Shown here piece by piece: positions 51,128-61,433 of a DNA stretch of 64,000 nucleotides. Location: NCBI GenBank assembly GCA_964035575.1, contig OZ037915.1, forward strand, positions 1,054,001-1,118,000. The letters are read 5' to 3'. Within the stretch, counting starts at the first letter, position 1. Each line of letters begins with the position of its first letter. A program made the position numbers and the translations under genes. This DNA comes from Rhynchopus sp. YZ270_cl-10. Taxonomy: Eukaryota; Euglenozoa; Diplonemea; Diplonemida; Diplonemidae. The notes under the pieces were generated by a model, which worked only from the letters and a program-made list of their open reading frames with translations, was not told where the DNA came from and ran no database searches.

Positions 51128-52842
51128 CTACGCCGCCTTCATCTCAAGGATGTCCTCTACGTGTCTCGGGCGCAGGCCACGCAGGAAGGCGGACATGCCC
51201 TCCTTCACAACCATCTTGTCTACGATGCGCTGCTTCTTCCTCGCACGCCGGCTTGCCTGTTGTTAGCAGTGATATGGAAGGTGAATATGAATCTAAACCG
51301 TACCGTACACCCTACACCTCAAAGATGCAAGCACGTATTTGAGAAAGTCTCCTAGTAGCTCAGTTTTTTGAGAAAATAGAACACAGAAACTTTGGCTTTG
51401 ATGCAATAAAATAAAAAATGAAAAAAAGCCCATACCCGAACCTCCTTATCAATGTCCACAATCTCCATGGGCGAGAAGCCAGGCCCTGTGCGTGCCCCTT
51501 CATCACCATAGGTACCTGCCAGGGTCTCGCCACCTGTGTGCATTTGATGCCAGGACTTGAGGTCCTCCGTTTTGTGGGTGTTAAGCGTTGTTGCATGCTC
51601 CATTTGATCTTGCTCGACGATGCGAGGGAGGAGCATGGCCTGGAGCGTCTCAAAGGTGGCGTGGTGCATGCCTCGTGTCTGCGCGAGCGAGACCCTGGGT
51701 GCGAAGCTGCTCAGCAGCACCGCGTCGGGGTCCGTCTTTATACACGCATCCGCGCTGAAGCAGTACCGCAGGTGTGGCAGCGCTTCGTGGATGAACGTTG
51801 CGTCCTCAGACTCTGTGAACTCCGTGGCCACATCCTTATCCGTCAACACCACAACGGAAAGGTCGTTCTCCCCCGCCATCTCCTCCAATGCACACAACAA
51901 TACTGCATGCAGATCGCTTGCCCGCATCGACATGCCTACAAACCCTCCACTCGCACAGTCCTTCAGCAGTGGGATGAAGTCGACCACCAGCGTCTTGAAC
52001 GTCACCACCTTCTCCTCTGTGCACAACAACACCTGCGTGGAGGCCAGCTTCTCCGCCTTCAGCTTGGTTACTTCTAAAGCACTCTGCATGTCAGAGGGAC
52101 AGCTGCCAATGAAGGCAAGACATTCCTCAGGCCGTTGCAATGCCAGCAAAGCGGAAGCCTTGTTCGCAGCCCAAGACAGTGGTGGTGGCTGCCCCTTGTT
52201 GGTCCAGTAGGGTTCTGCCATGTTCAGTTGTGTCAGCGCCTCGTCGTAGCGTGCACAGAGGAGGCTTGTCTTCGCAAGCTGCACCCTCAGCAGTGGTGTC
52301 ATATCGTCCACGTCGTTTATCCGTAGTGCCTGGAGGCGTAGGGTCATGCACTGTCCTCTGCTCTTGAGGGCGTCTTGCTCGCTGCAGTCTTCAAGATGTG
52401 TGGCAATGCGTGACAGCAACACGGCAATCGCCTTCTTGCTCCCAGGTGCCGCACGCAACGCCTTCACCCCAGCTATGATCGACTCACTGTTCAAAAGCGA
52501 TTGTGCTTCGAGTGTGAGGTGTCCGCCCGGGCAGATGTGTGCGTACAGCATACACAACGCGTCCATCCGCAGTGCAGGTGTCCCGCCACGTTCCCCGAGA
52601 ACCCATCCGCTGAGGATGTCCGTCATGTCCAAAGCGTTCTGCGACCGTGCTGTCTCCTCCTGCAGAACGTCTCTCCAGACGACCTTATGTGCGATGCCCC
52701 CTTCTAGCGCTTCGTTAAACATTTTTTCGAGTTTTCTTGTTTTGTCACGTCCCTTTATGTCTGCAATGTTGTTGCCCCGTGTCAACGAGGAATGCCTGCT
52801 CACGAAGGGCTGCAGCACCAGGCATGCTCGGGTACGCCGCAT
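51128..52842 (-). CDS. Hypothetical 511-aa protein, two exons (51436..52842 and 51128..51256)
   Basis: Exon 1 starts MRRTRACLVLQPFVSRHSSL, which could be a mitochondrial presequence. The intron 51257-51435 has donor CGG|GTATGG and acceptor GCTAACAACAG|GCA, phase 0. It adds ASRRARKKQRIVDKMVVKEG and a short tail ending DILEMKAA. Without splicing the ORF ends in Phe/Tyr-rich intron codons. The centre has helix pairs resembling TPR units (LLRVQLAKTSLLCARYDEAL, WAANKASALLALQRPEECLA). The second half has alternating strands and helices (FKTLVVDFIPLLKDC, DLSVVVLTDKDVATEF). I do not recognise the family. The start is preceded by CCCCTCCCCTTTCCCTCTAA. Confidence 0.8.
51257..51435 (-). other. Predicted intron, phase 0, 179 bp
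   Basis: GTATGG donor, CAACAG acceptor. The downstream 43-codon exon in frame is Lys/Arg-rich and clearly protein-like, which supports splicing. Confidence 0.75.
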
Positions 52843-53046
52843 TTAGAGGGAAAGGGGAGGGGTTGCTATGTGCTATGTGGTATGTGTCTGGTCACCTGAA
52901 GGGGGGTGCAGATGTGGCTTTTTAATGGATTAGTGCAGTGTAGACCCTTGAAGTGTTCTACTGTGCGATGGAGGGGATATCTAGGTGGGGAGAGTATAGC
53001 TGGGGGAGAAAGGGGGGCAATGTAAAAGGTGTGAGGAGGAGGAGGA

Positions 53047-53270
53047 GGTAGTTGCTGTATTTGTGATGATTTGCCCATCATAATACACAATACAGCTGTA
53101 TTGTGATGTGCATTACCGTATTCGTACAAAAAAAAAAAAAAAAAAGTATCGACCGTAAAAAAGGTTGAACTTCTAGAAAAAAATCCTGAAAAGGTCGAAC
53201 ATTAGTACCGTCAATAATTTTGTACGAATACGGTGTGTATTATGGGCAATTATCACAAATACAGCTGCCA
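53047..53270. mobile_element. GGTGGCTGT palindromic MITE, copy 2, interrupted
   Basis: GTTGCTGTATTTGTGATGAT at the left and ATTATCACAAATACAGCTGCC at the right (first 20 and following base) are near-complements, with CAATACAGCTGTATTGTGATG in the centre. The right arm is split by the 118-bp element at 53116-53233. Confidence 0.75.
53116..53233. mobile_element. CCGTATTCG MITE nested in another MITE, 118 bp
   Basis: Perfect 16-bp TIRs CCGTATTCGTACAAAA and TTTTGTACGAATACGG. Flanked by TGTGCATTA (53107-53115) and TGTGTATTA (53234-53242), a 9-bp duplication with one later change. The uninterrupted TGTGTATTATGATGGG seen in copies 3 and 4 is the expected target. Confidence 0.85.
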
Positions 53271-53788
53271 CGAAGGGGGGGTTGTACTGTTCTTTGGTTT
53301 GAATCTGGTTTGCCTACGCTCTGCCTTCTCTTTGGGTTGTGTGGTTGCCTTTCTTTTTGTTCTTTTTGTTGCATCTACAATCATTTTACACCATGACAGG
53401 GTAAAATATCTGTACTCAAATATCGGCTGAAGCCTATACTGTGCGTTTGTAAGCATGTTTCTTTGCATTAAAAAAAAAAAAATGGCGCAAAAGAAAAAAT
53501 GAATAAAAACACCCAAAAGAGAAACTTTACATACAAATATTGAAATGGGAAGATGGGAATAACGGGGATAATAAAGAGGAAGGTGGACCCTGTTATCCCT
53601 GGGATAATAGGTACACCTCCTCCCCCAGGGGTTAACACAAAACAACTCTCCTTTTTTTTTTTTTGCAATATTCCTGCCCCTATGTTCTTGTCATCCGAAA
53701 GGATTCAAGATTATTTTTTTTGGAAACTAAAAAAAAAAAAAAGAAAACTGACAACATTTTTACTCATTTTACTCACTCAGCTATTTTT

Positions 53789-55560
53789 TCAAGCCCAGTA
53801 CCGTGCAGTGCCGTCCGAGGACGCTGACATGAGATAACCATTGTCGGAAGAGAATGCAACACTCTGCACTGCGTCCTCGTGGCCCCGGAGTGTGCTGATC
53901 TTTCGTTCATCCAGGTGGTAGACGTACACCATGCTGTCATCTGAGCCTACTGCCACGTTGCGGTCGCTCATATCAAACGCCACTGAGTTGCCTGGATGCG
54001 GGCCACATGATTCCTTCCCAAACTCAGACACTGTGCGCATATCCCAAACAAGCTGGAAAAATATTTTTTATAAAAAAAAAAATGGGGAAAATAATGACAT
54101 ACCACCATCCCATCGGCATCCACCGACGCCAGCTTATCCCCTGAGCTTGAGAACGCCGCATGGTTGACAGCATTGGTGTGCCCGTAGAAGGTGTGCACGC
54201 AGAAGCCTGACCGGGGGTCCCAGAGACTGACCGTCTTGTCGCCACTGGAGGTGGCCAGCATGTTGGAGTAGTTCCGGAAGACAACAGAGTTGACGGAGTC
54301 GACGTGGCCTCGGAGGGTTTGGCGGAGCTTGCCTACTGTGGTGTCCCATATGCGTGCAGTGTGGTCGAGGGAGGACGACGCAAGAAAGTCACCTTGGTCA
54401 TGCCAAGCAACGGACCACACACTCTGCGTATGGTCCGAAAAGGTGTGCGAACAGGACGCCTTCATGATGTCCCACAGCTTCACCTTCCCATCCCCCGACG
54501 ACGTGGCGACGTGTGTCCCCTTAGGGTGGAACGCTACCCCCGACACCCAATCCTTATGCCCCTCGCCAGACATGATCAACTCCCCGCTGGGCACTGCCCA
54601 GACCTTCCAGGTGGAGTCGTCGCTGCTGGTTGCTATGACCGGCTTTTTTGGGTGAATGGAGACGCAAGCAACAGACATGGAGTGCCCTTTGAGGGTCGTA
54701 CGGCAGGACAGCCCTGAGAGGTTGGTAGGTGGGGGAAGTGGTTTGCGGGTTGCAGTGCGTTCGTCAGGTGGCCATGTGGCAACGTCCTTCCGACGAACCT
54801 TCTTCTCGGTGGCCACAATGCTGACACCACCCTTGGGCGCGCCTTCAAGCTTGCTTACCGCATCTTCAAGCGACTTCACCTTTGAGGCAAGCTTCTCCTT
54901 TTCAAGCCGGATGAGCATTCTCTCCTTCATTACTGACTCATTTTTGACACGCAGCTCTGTTAACATCGGCTCCATCGTTTGGTTGTGCACATGAAGCCTG
55001 CGGATGTCCTTCACAAGCTTCACCTTCTCCTGCACAACCCGGCTATGGCTCAACTTATGAAAATCACGTTGTTTCCTAAGAGACTCATGCTGGTCCTGCA
55101 GCGACCCTAAGGACGTCTTGGTGACCTTCAGATCGTCAGACAAAGCGGAGACCTGAGAGACAAGGTTTGAGTTGTGTACGTATGTGTCAGGAACCAACAT
55201 CTCCTCTGAGATGCTTCCGTTGGCTTCTTCTCTTGCCTTCATTTCGTACCACTCCGTCTCGAAGACCTGCAACGTCTCATTTAGCCCCTTCGAAATCAGA
55301 AAGTTCCTTATAAAGTCGTCAATAACCTCAGGCTGTTTCGTGATAGCCGGTCGGACCTCTGGGGGGACCTGTTTCTCCTTCTGGTATTTAACGTTACGTA
55401 GTGCCTGTTCAAGCGATTCATCTGGGTCGGGATTGATCTGATTGGCCTCTGGGTCATGATCACCCTCAAGGTCTGCTGCCCATGTGTCAAGTTCTAAGTC
55501 CATCGCAGAAGACTCTTCATCAGCAATGGTGTGCAATACACCTTGTACAACATCCGTCAT
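53789..55560 (-). CDS. PF20/SPAG16-like axonemal WD40 protein, 573 aa, two exons (54103..55560, 53789..54052)
   Basis: SPAG16/PF20 is a central-pair (C1-C2 bridge) protein needed for ciliary and flagellar motility. Residues 78-106 (EVIDDFIRNFLISKGLNETL) fit the LisH-like N-terminus. About 128-240 is coiled coil. Seven WD40 repeats run from about 286 to the end, with SFL-like diagnostics: HTQSVWSVAWHDQGDFLASSS, LRGHVDSVNSVVF, SLWDPRSGFCVHTFYGHTN, PHPGNSVAFD and LRGHEDAVQSVAFSS. The phase-0 intron 54053-54102 (GTATGT...TTTTTCCAG) joins DADGMV to LVWDMRTVSEFG, exactly as in the family. Without splicing the last two repeats are lost. The start at 55560 follows a long CTCCTCCTCTTCCCCCTCCC tract. 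Confidence 0.93.
54053..54102 (-). other. Predicted intron, phase 0, 50 bp
   Basis: GTATGT donor, poly-T tract, TTCCAG acceptor on the minus strand. Family alignment across the junction (DGMV-LVWD) supports it. Confidence 0.9.
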
Positions 55561-57487
55561 GGTTTAAGGGTGATGAGAAGAGTGGGAGGGGGAAGAGGAG
55601 GAGGAGAAAAGAGAGAAAGGAAAGTGGGAAAAGAAATACAGATATTATGTGTAACTGAGGGAACGGAAAAAAGGGGGCAGATGGGTGTGTGTGTGGGGTT
55701 GGGTTGTCTGGTTGGTGGTGATTAGGGGTATTTTGAGGCATGTGTACCACCATGGTCTTTATGCGTCTTCTATCATTGGGGTATGGGTATGGGGTAGACG
55801 ATGTTGGGGAGTCCTGGTATGACCGGGTGTCCAACCATGCAGTGCTACAATCCATTTCGTGGTTTACATCTGAAACAAAACAGTATTGGGTGCCGAGGAG
55901 GGGTCTTTCTTTTTTCATTTATTTTGTTCTATTTGAAGGATGGTTATATTTATAACAAAAAAAAAAAAGGCAAAAAGAAAGGAACTTATTTTTTGGTGTA
56001 CAAAATACAATACAATTTAGCACCGTCTAATGACGATGCCAATGGGTTTGAGGATATGATGTTTATGAGTTTAGAACGGTACACATCACATCCATGAAAC
56101 GTGGTGGCAGAGAGAAAAAAACATTTTAGGCTAATAACCTAAAATCTAACATACCTGCACACACACAGAGACCTATCATAAGGCCCATACACGTTATACG
56201 TGTTTTGTCTATCCAGGTTGACTGGTGAGACACGAATCACTGCATAATATAGAATTCGAATAAGATCACGTAAAAAGCATGTACACATCCTCAACAGGCA
56301 ATGATCCCCAAACAATCATAGACAAACACCGATGGTCTACCCCATTGCTATTCCATGCTTTACCATTCAAGGCTTACGCCTGCATTGGGCACGCTGGTTT
56401 GTTCACAGTAACATCGATGGTCGACCCGTGTGCGCATGGTATACGCGTAGACGCTTTCGGCACCAATGAAGGAACCTACTCACAGGTGTGCTATCCTAAG
56501 AATTGCCTAGAGAATTGATGGGTATCCATCACCCCCCCCCCCCCCCTCATTGCGTGTAACACTTTAGACGCGAATCTCAGATGAATCTGCAAAAACAGTG
56601 ATTGTGGTGTGACTGAATAGGGGCGATTCGCACTTCTTGCGTACTTCTGCGCACATTTTGCATCTCCTCATTGAACCACACTATATTGAAAAACTTTTTT
56701 TTCTTTGAAAAGCATTTTCTAGGAATCTTTGCATAAAGATGCAACAAAAGAAAGGAATATGAAGAAGTTGATCTGTTTGTCCTTATTTGTTGGTGTGTTT
56801 GTTTTTCGTTTTTTTCAAAAACAAAAAAGAGAGAGGGAAAAACTGATGAATATGCATCACTGTGCACACACATCAATTTAAATAAAAATGAGTTGCTCAG
56901 ATAAACTTCAAACCTGTGTCGTGCTTTAAATTCACCTTTGGAAACAGATCGTTGTAAACCCTGTGGTTTTTTGTAGCTCTGATACACCTGGCCTGGGGGC
57001 TATGTGCATCAGATCTTGATGGGGAAGGGAGTGAGGGAAGGGAAGAGCGGGAAGGGCGGCAAAAAGACGCCCTTGTGTTGGTACAGTTTTTTTTTTCTTT
57101 CTTTGTTTTTGAAAACTTGGTTGTATTAGTGTAGACACCCGAGGATGAACTCCACTATTTTTTTTTTCCCTCTGCTCCTACTGTAACCTACTGAGGTAGG
57201 CGTGACGCTGACTACACTGTAGTTTTTTTTTAGCCACGCCACATGGCACTGCCTTTTTGCTTAGTGTTGTTGTTGTGCTTACGTAGCGGTGTTCCACACT
57301 GCGACTGGGCAGGGGGAGACAGTTTCCCTCTTCCTCTTGAGGGCACAGCACGCACACCTCCCCCCCAAGGTGTGGCAGAGTTGTTTGTTTGTTTGTTTTC
57401 CCCATACAGGGATTCAAAAAAAAAAAAGGTTGGAAAGATGGGCACCTTATTTAGGTTGTGCAGGTCTGTGTCTTGTGTTTACTATTT
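55561..57487. other. Intergenic, nothing recognised
   Basis: Upstream of PF20. Contains a partial copy of the 115-bp dispersed repeat (55808-55880), hairpin copies near 56841 and at 57127-57157, and poly-C at 56530-56546. The small plus ORF at 56279-56518 has no supporting feature. Confidence 0.5.
57127..57157. repeat. Hairpin family D copy
   Basis: TAGTGTAG-ACACCCGAGGATGAA-CTCCACTA, preceded by TTTTGAAAACTTGG and followed by poly-T. One stem mismatch. Confidence 0.6.
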
Positions 57488-58327
57488 TGGTGTGGCTGAA
57501 CCCAAAAAAAAGGGTATTATTTAGCAGTTTGTTAGCACTTTGTTAGCATGCATTTTTGGGGGGGTGGTGTATAAAAAAATTTTTCCCCACGGGTGTTGGA
57601 AAAAAAAATTTTTTTTTTCGTTGGTGAGCTTTTTAACGCCGGCATTTGCATTTCCGGAATCCGTCCGGCCAGTGGTGGGGTCAATTCGCCGAAATGGACA
57701 AGTTCTCGTTTTTGGTCAATTTCCGCAGTATACACAGTATACACAGTATACACAGTATACACAGTATACACAGTATACACAGTATACACAGTATACACAG
57801 TATACACAGTATACACAGTATACACAGTATACACAGTATACACAGTATACACAGTATACACAGTATACACAGTATACACAGTATACACAGTATACACAGT
57901 ATACACAGTATACACAGTATACACAGTATACACAGTATACACAGTATACACAGTATACACAGTATACACAGTATACACAGTATACACAGTATACACAGTA
58001 TACACAGTATACACAGTATACACAGTATACACAGCATACACAGCATACTCAGGGGGAAAACTCACTTTGTGGGCGCCGCAGGCGCACGGTACGCGTTTTT
58101 CGTGATTTTTTCCAGCCCCGTTCTGTGCGTTCTTTTGACTCAGCGAGTCGATTGCGTTCAACGGTGGGGTCACACATGGGTATGCAAGAGTGGAGGCGCG
58201 TCAACAGGGGGAGTGGAAAAACCAAGGTAAAAAAATGTTTTTATACACCACCCCTAAAAAAAGGGTATTATTTAGCAGTTTGTTAGCAGTTCTTTAGCAG
58301 TGAAATTTGCTGGTTTCAGCCACACCA
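57488..58327. mobile_element. TGGTG-family non-autonomous transposon, 840 bp, carrying a 9-bp minisatellite
   Basis: TIRs TGGTGTGGCTGAA and TTCAGCCACACCA; TATTT on both sides (57483-57487, 58328-58332), a 5-bp duplication. Further in, AAAAAAGGGTATTATTTAGC occurs in direct orientation near both ends. GGGGTGGTGTATAAAAA is mirrored by TTTTTATACACCACCCC. The core (CGGCATTTGCATTTCCGGAA, CGGCCAGTGGTGGGGTCAA) is shared, inverted, with the element at 62373-62828. It carries the GTATACACA array and the 22-nt GC-rich motif at 58073-58094. No ORF. Superfamily uncertain. Confidence 0.8.
57726..58051. repeat. 9-bp minisatellite (CAGTATACA)n, about 36 copies
   Basis: Almost perfect; the last two or three units become CAGCATACA/CAGCATACT. 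Nine is a multiple of three, so ORFs such as Tyr-Thr-Gln and Val-Tyr-Thr repeats are artefacts. It sits at the position where the related element at 62373 has only a few imperfect units. Confidence 0.97.
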
Positions 58328-59371
58328 TATTTTCTTTTTGATAAAATATTGTTTCGTTTTAGTGTCGCTGTCAGACAGGTTTTCACTGTAACAATAAAAA
58401 AAAATCTGAAAACGGTCAAAACCATTCTGCGTGCAGGGGTTGCATCACCTCCCTCCCCTCTCCCTTTTATTCGGGGCATATATTGTACCATACATACTGA
58501 CGGTTTTATGTGGTTCTTTTAAGAATATTCGTTCTTTCTTTTGAGAAAAAAACGGAGAAGTTGAAAAGAAGTGCGAAAAGACCTTCTATTTTTGGAGAGA
58601 GACTGCCTTGTGATAACTGTATTGTGAGAATTGCCCATCATAATACATAATATACATCACAATACAGCTGTATTGTGATGTGTATTATAGATTATGATGG
58701 ACCATTATCACAGTACAGCCACCATCAGGGCTGCCCGACAGACAGATCACCTCGTTCGTATTTCACATAGGTTAGGGATAAGCTGTGTGCAGGCACACAG
58801 TCATCATCCCACATTGGAAGAAAAAAAAAAGCTATTTACTCTTATTTTAGAGGGGAAAACCCCTATTTCTGTTGTTACACAAAATCGGGGCTTTTTTTTA
58901 AAACTTTGGAAACTCCAAGGGAAAAAAAAAATCGAGTCGACGAGCTAAAGAGGACGTTGCCTTTCCTAAACATAAACACACACACAACTGACAAAAAAAG
59001 AGGGGAGGTGTCGTCACTCACCTTTGTATCATCATTGAAATAACATTTGCTTACCAATGGTACACTCCGATACTGCCCCTGAGACTCCACACAAGCACTT
59101 GCAGTTTTCAGGATATTTTAAGAAATCTCTGACAAAAAAAAAGAAAAATAAAAGAAACCCTGAAAGACGCTTTTCACGAACACCATCTCCAAATAGAGTA
59201 CATCCCTCACAAGACTCTGCTCCTCACAGTGGTGCTGGCAGCTGGCAGGACGAAGCAGGATACGGCAGGATGAAGCCGTCTATACCAACACGCGCCACAC
59301 ACATTGCTCAATAGCTGTTTCTTTCAAAACAACTTCTCCAATAAGCCCAATACCCCCTTTCCTCACAAACC
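58328..59371. other. Intergenic with palindromic MITE
   Basis: Copy 3 of the GGTGGCTGT MITE at 58616-58731. Otherwise AT-rich and no supported gene. Confidence 0.5.
58616..58731. mobile_element. GGTGGCTGT palindromic MITE, copy 3
   Basis: AACTGTATTGTGAGAATTGC at the left and CACAGTACAGCCACC at the right enclose CATCACAATACAGCTGTATT. The left end is eroded. Confidence 0.7.
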
Positions 59372-59524
59372 TCAGAATGCAAGCGCCCTTGGACGGATCG
59401 GGGAGAGCTGTTTCCTCTTCACCTTCTCCTTGCGTGGTGCACCTGGGCACTCTGTCATCTTGGTGGAGAGTCTCGAGGCTGCGGGGGACACATCGGTGTA
59501 CACGGAGGGAAGGTTGTAGGACAT
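59372..59524 (-). CDS. Small 50-aa ORF or first exon, function unknown
   Basis: The ATG at 59524 follows CACATCAGCAACACCAG-TACC, an acceptor-like context. The product begins MSYNLPSVYTDVSPAASRLS, continues TECPGAPRKEKVKRK and ends SPIRPRALAF. The Ser/Pro/Lys-rich composition and third-codon-position G/C preference resemble the coding genes rather than the AT-rich surroundings. It could be a complete small protein or exon 1. No family recognised. Confidence 0.4.
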   Translation of the reverse strand: MSYNLPSVYTDVSPAASRLSTKMTECPGAPRKEKVKRKQLSPIRPRALAF

Positions 59525-61433
59525 GGTACTGGTGTTGCTGATGTGTGTGTACTGTGTTACCTTTGCTGTGCTACTGCAGATGGCGTAGAGGGAACAGAAA
59601 TGAAACGAGAGAGAGAAGCGAAAGGTGCTGGGAGGGTTTTGGTTGTGTTTTTTTTTTTCTTTGAGTGGGTATAAGAGACCTGTTAGTGTGAGGTGGAAGT
59701 TTGTTTATTTTTGTTTTTTTTGAAAACTTAGTTGTTTTAGTGGACACCCGAAGATGAACTCCACTATACTACACACGTCTAAGTGATTTCCGTAGTTACT
59801 CCATTGCAATGCTCATGGTGGTTTTTTTTTTGTTTGCTACTCTGCTTTGTATTGTATTTCACTGTAATTTTGTTAAGAGGTGCGCTTCTTTAGTGTGAGG
59901 TAGTGACGGAGGGGGGTACAGAGGGGATGTACGTAGATCTTCTGGATACCATCATGAGGGGAAATGGTGCTTTTTTTTTTCTTCTTGAGATGAATTGGGC
60001 CTCACGAAAAGGGAAGGAGGGAGGGGGAAGGAAGGAGGAGAGGGTTGAAATCATCTGAAAGCGGGTCAGCTCCCATGTTGGTGTGAGATGGTCTGCATGC
60101 AAGCTGTCTCCGTTTTCGCAGAATTGTTTGTTTGAGAGAGAACAATCGCCATTGGTTAAATGGGATGTAGGGGAGAGTGGAGTGGGGAGTAGGGGAGTAG
60201 AGGGGGGGGAGGAGAAATGACAATGAAACACATTGAAAAGGGTAGTTGTTGATGCAGGCATCACCTTGGACTGACCTACTGTACCAACCCCAGACACACC
60301 TTCGAGATACAAAGGGCGCGTGAAATAATGCCACGACTTTTTTTTCTTCACAGAGTTGAAAGAAAAGGTTTATACGATGAACCTTCCAACAGCCTCTCGT
60401 TGTACTCAGATAAAAACAGAGTTCTTCATCGGAGAAACAATGAGGCCTGAGTGATGTAGGTTCCGGCTGGGGGTTGATTTGATAAAGTAGAAATCAAATT
60501 CTGGTATTTTTCAGACACGATGTCACCAAAAAAACGCTGGAAGAAAAAAAAAGAAAAGCAAAAAGAAAATAGTTCCGGCTGGGGAGTCTTCTTCCCGTTT
60601 CGCAGTGTGGGAGAGGGCTAGAGTGGAGTCCACTCCCTGAGTCGCTAATGAGAGGAAAACTAAAACAAAATAAATAAATGGGCAGAACCAACCACGTTGC
60701 AGAAACAACTGTGGGGAAAGAGAAAAAAACAAAAGAGAAAAGAAGTCTCCTGTAAAGGACGCCTCTTCACCAGAAGGACCCACATCATCGCCATCAGTGT
60801 TGATTATTATCTTGTAGAATAATTGACAACAACAACAAAAACGCCTTTTCAACGCCATTCAAGGCAGCAGAGGTTGCTAATTCAGGGTGGCTGCATTCCC
60901 TCACATGTGGGACGGGGTGCTCCATCCTATTTTTCTATTTTTTCCAAAAAAAAAAAAAAAACGTACAAAAGGCAGCAGAGGTTGCTAACATCCTTCCCCG
61001 TACACCCCTACCGTCGTCCCTCCAACCTTAATATACAGGCGGGCGTACGTTATAAGAAGAAGCTGGACCTTGCCCAAGCTTGGGCTCAATCGCAGGAAAC
61101 CGCCCCTGCATTTGGTTTCAATTATTATCATTTTTGATAGAATACAGTTTTAGTAGTGACAGTCACTTTGAAAAAAAACCCTGCACATATGAATTTTCTC
61201 TAAAGAAAAAAAGAAGGTGGCTTGAAATACAAAAGCCCTCTCGTACACAGGACATCTTTAGGGTGTGAGCCCACAACCATGATTTCTCTACATCCGTCTA
61301 GAGGTTATCCTCCATCCGCTTCCTCTAGGTTACCATGAGGATCATTGCAGAAAAATCAATTTCAGATAGTTTCCATTTGAGAAAGCACACAAAGGACGTT
61401 CACAAACCCAGTGATACATCCCACTGATCTATG
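59525..61433. other. Intergenic, hairpin copies only
   Basis: Family D hairpin at 59738-59766, CCTCTCGT-type copies near 60381-60405 and 61223-61260. No supported gene. Confidence 0.5.
59738..59766. repeat. Hairpin family D copy with changed stem
   Basis: TAGTGGA-CACCCGAAGATGAAC-TCCACTA: a perfect 7-bp stem. The 57127 and 63267 copies have TAGTGTAG, so both arms match here. Confidence 0.6.

Larger units (their letters stand above)
52843..53788. other. Intergenic with a nested MITE pair
   Basis: Contains the palindromic MITE at 53047-53270 interrupted by the element at 53116-53233. The rest is AT-rich with homopolymers; nothing else recognised. Confidence 0.6.

Noticed and set aside
53789-54040. 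Separate 83-residue WD40 gene
   Set aside because: It is exon 2 of the PF20/SPAG16 gene, joined over a 50-bp intron with matching family alignment.
57532-58286. Tyr-Thr-Gln, Val-Tyr-Thr and Cys-Ile-Leu repeat ORFs
   Set aside because: Translations of the 9-bp minisatellite; the flanks are transposon ends.
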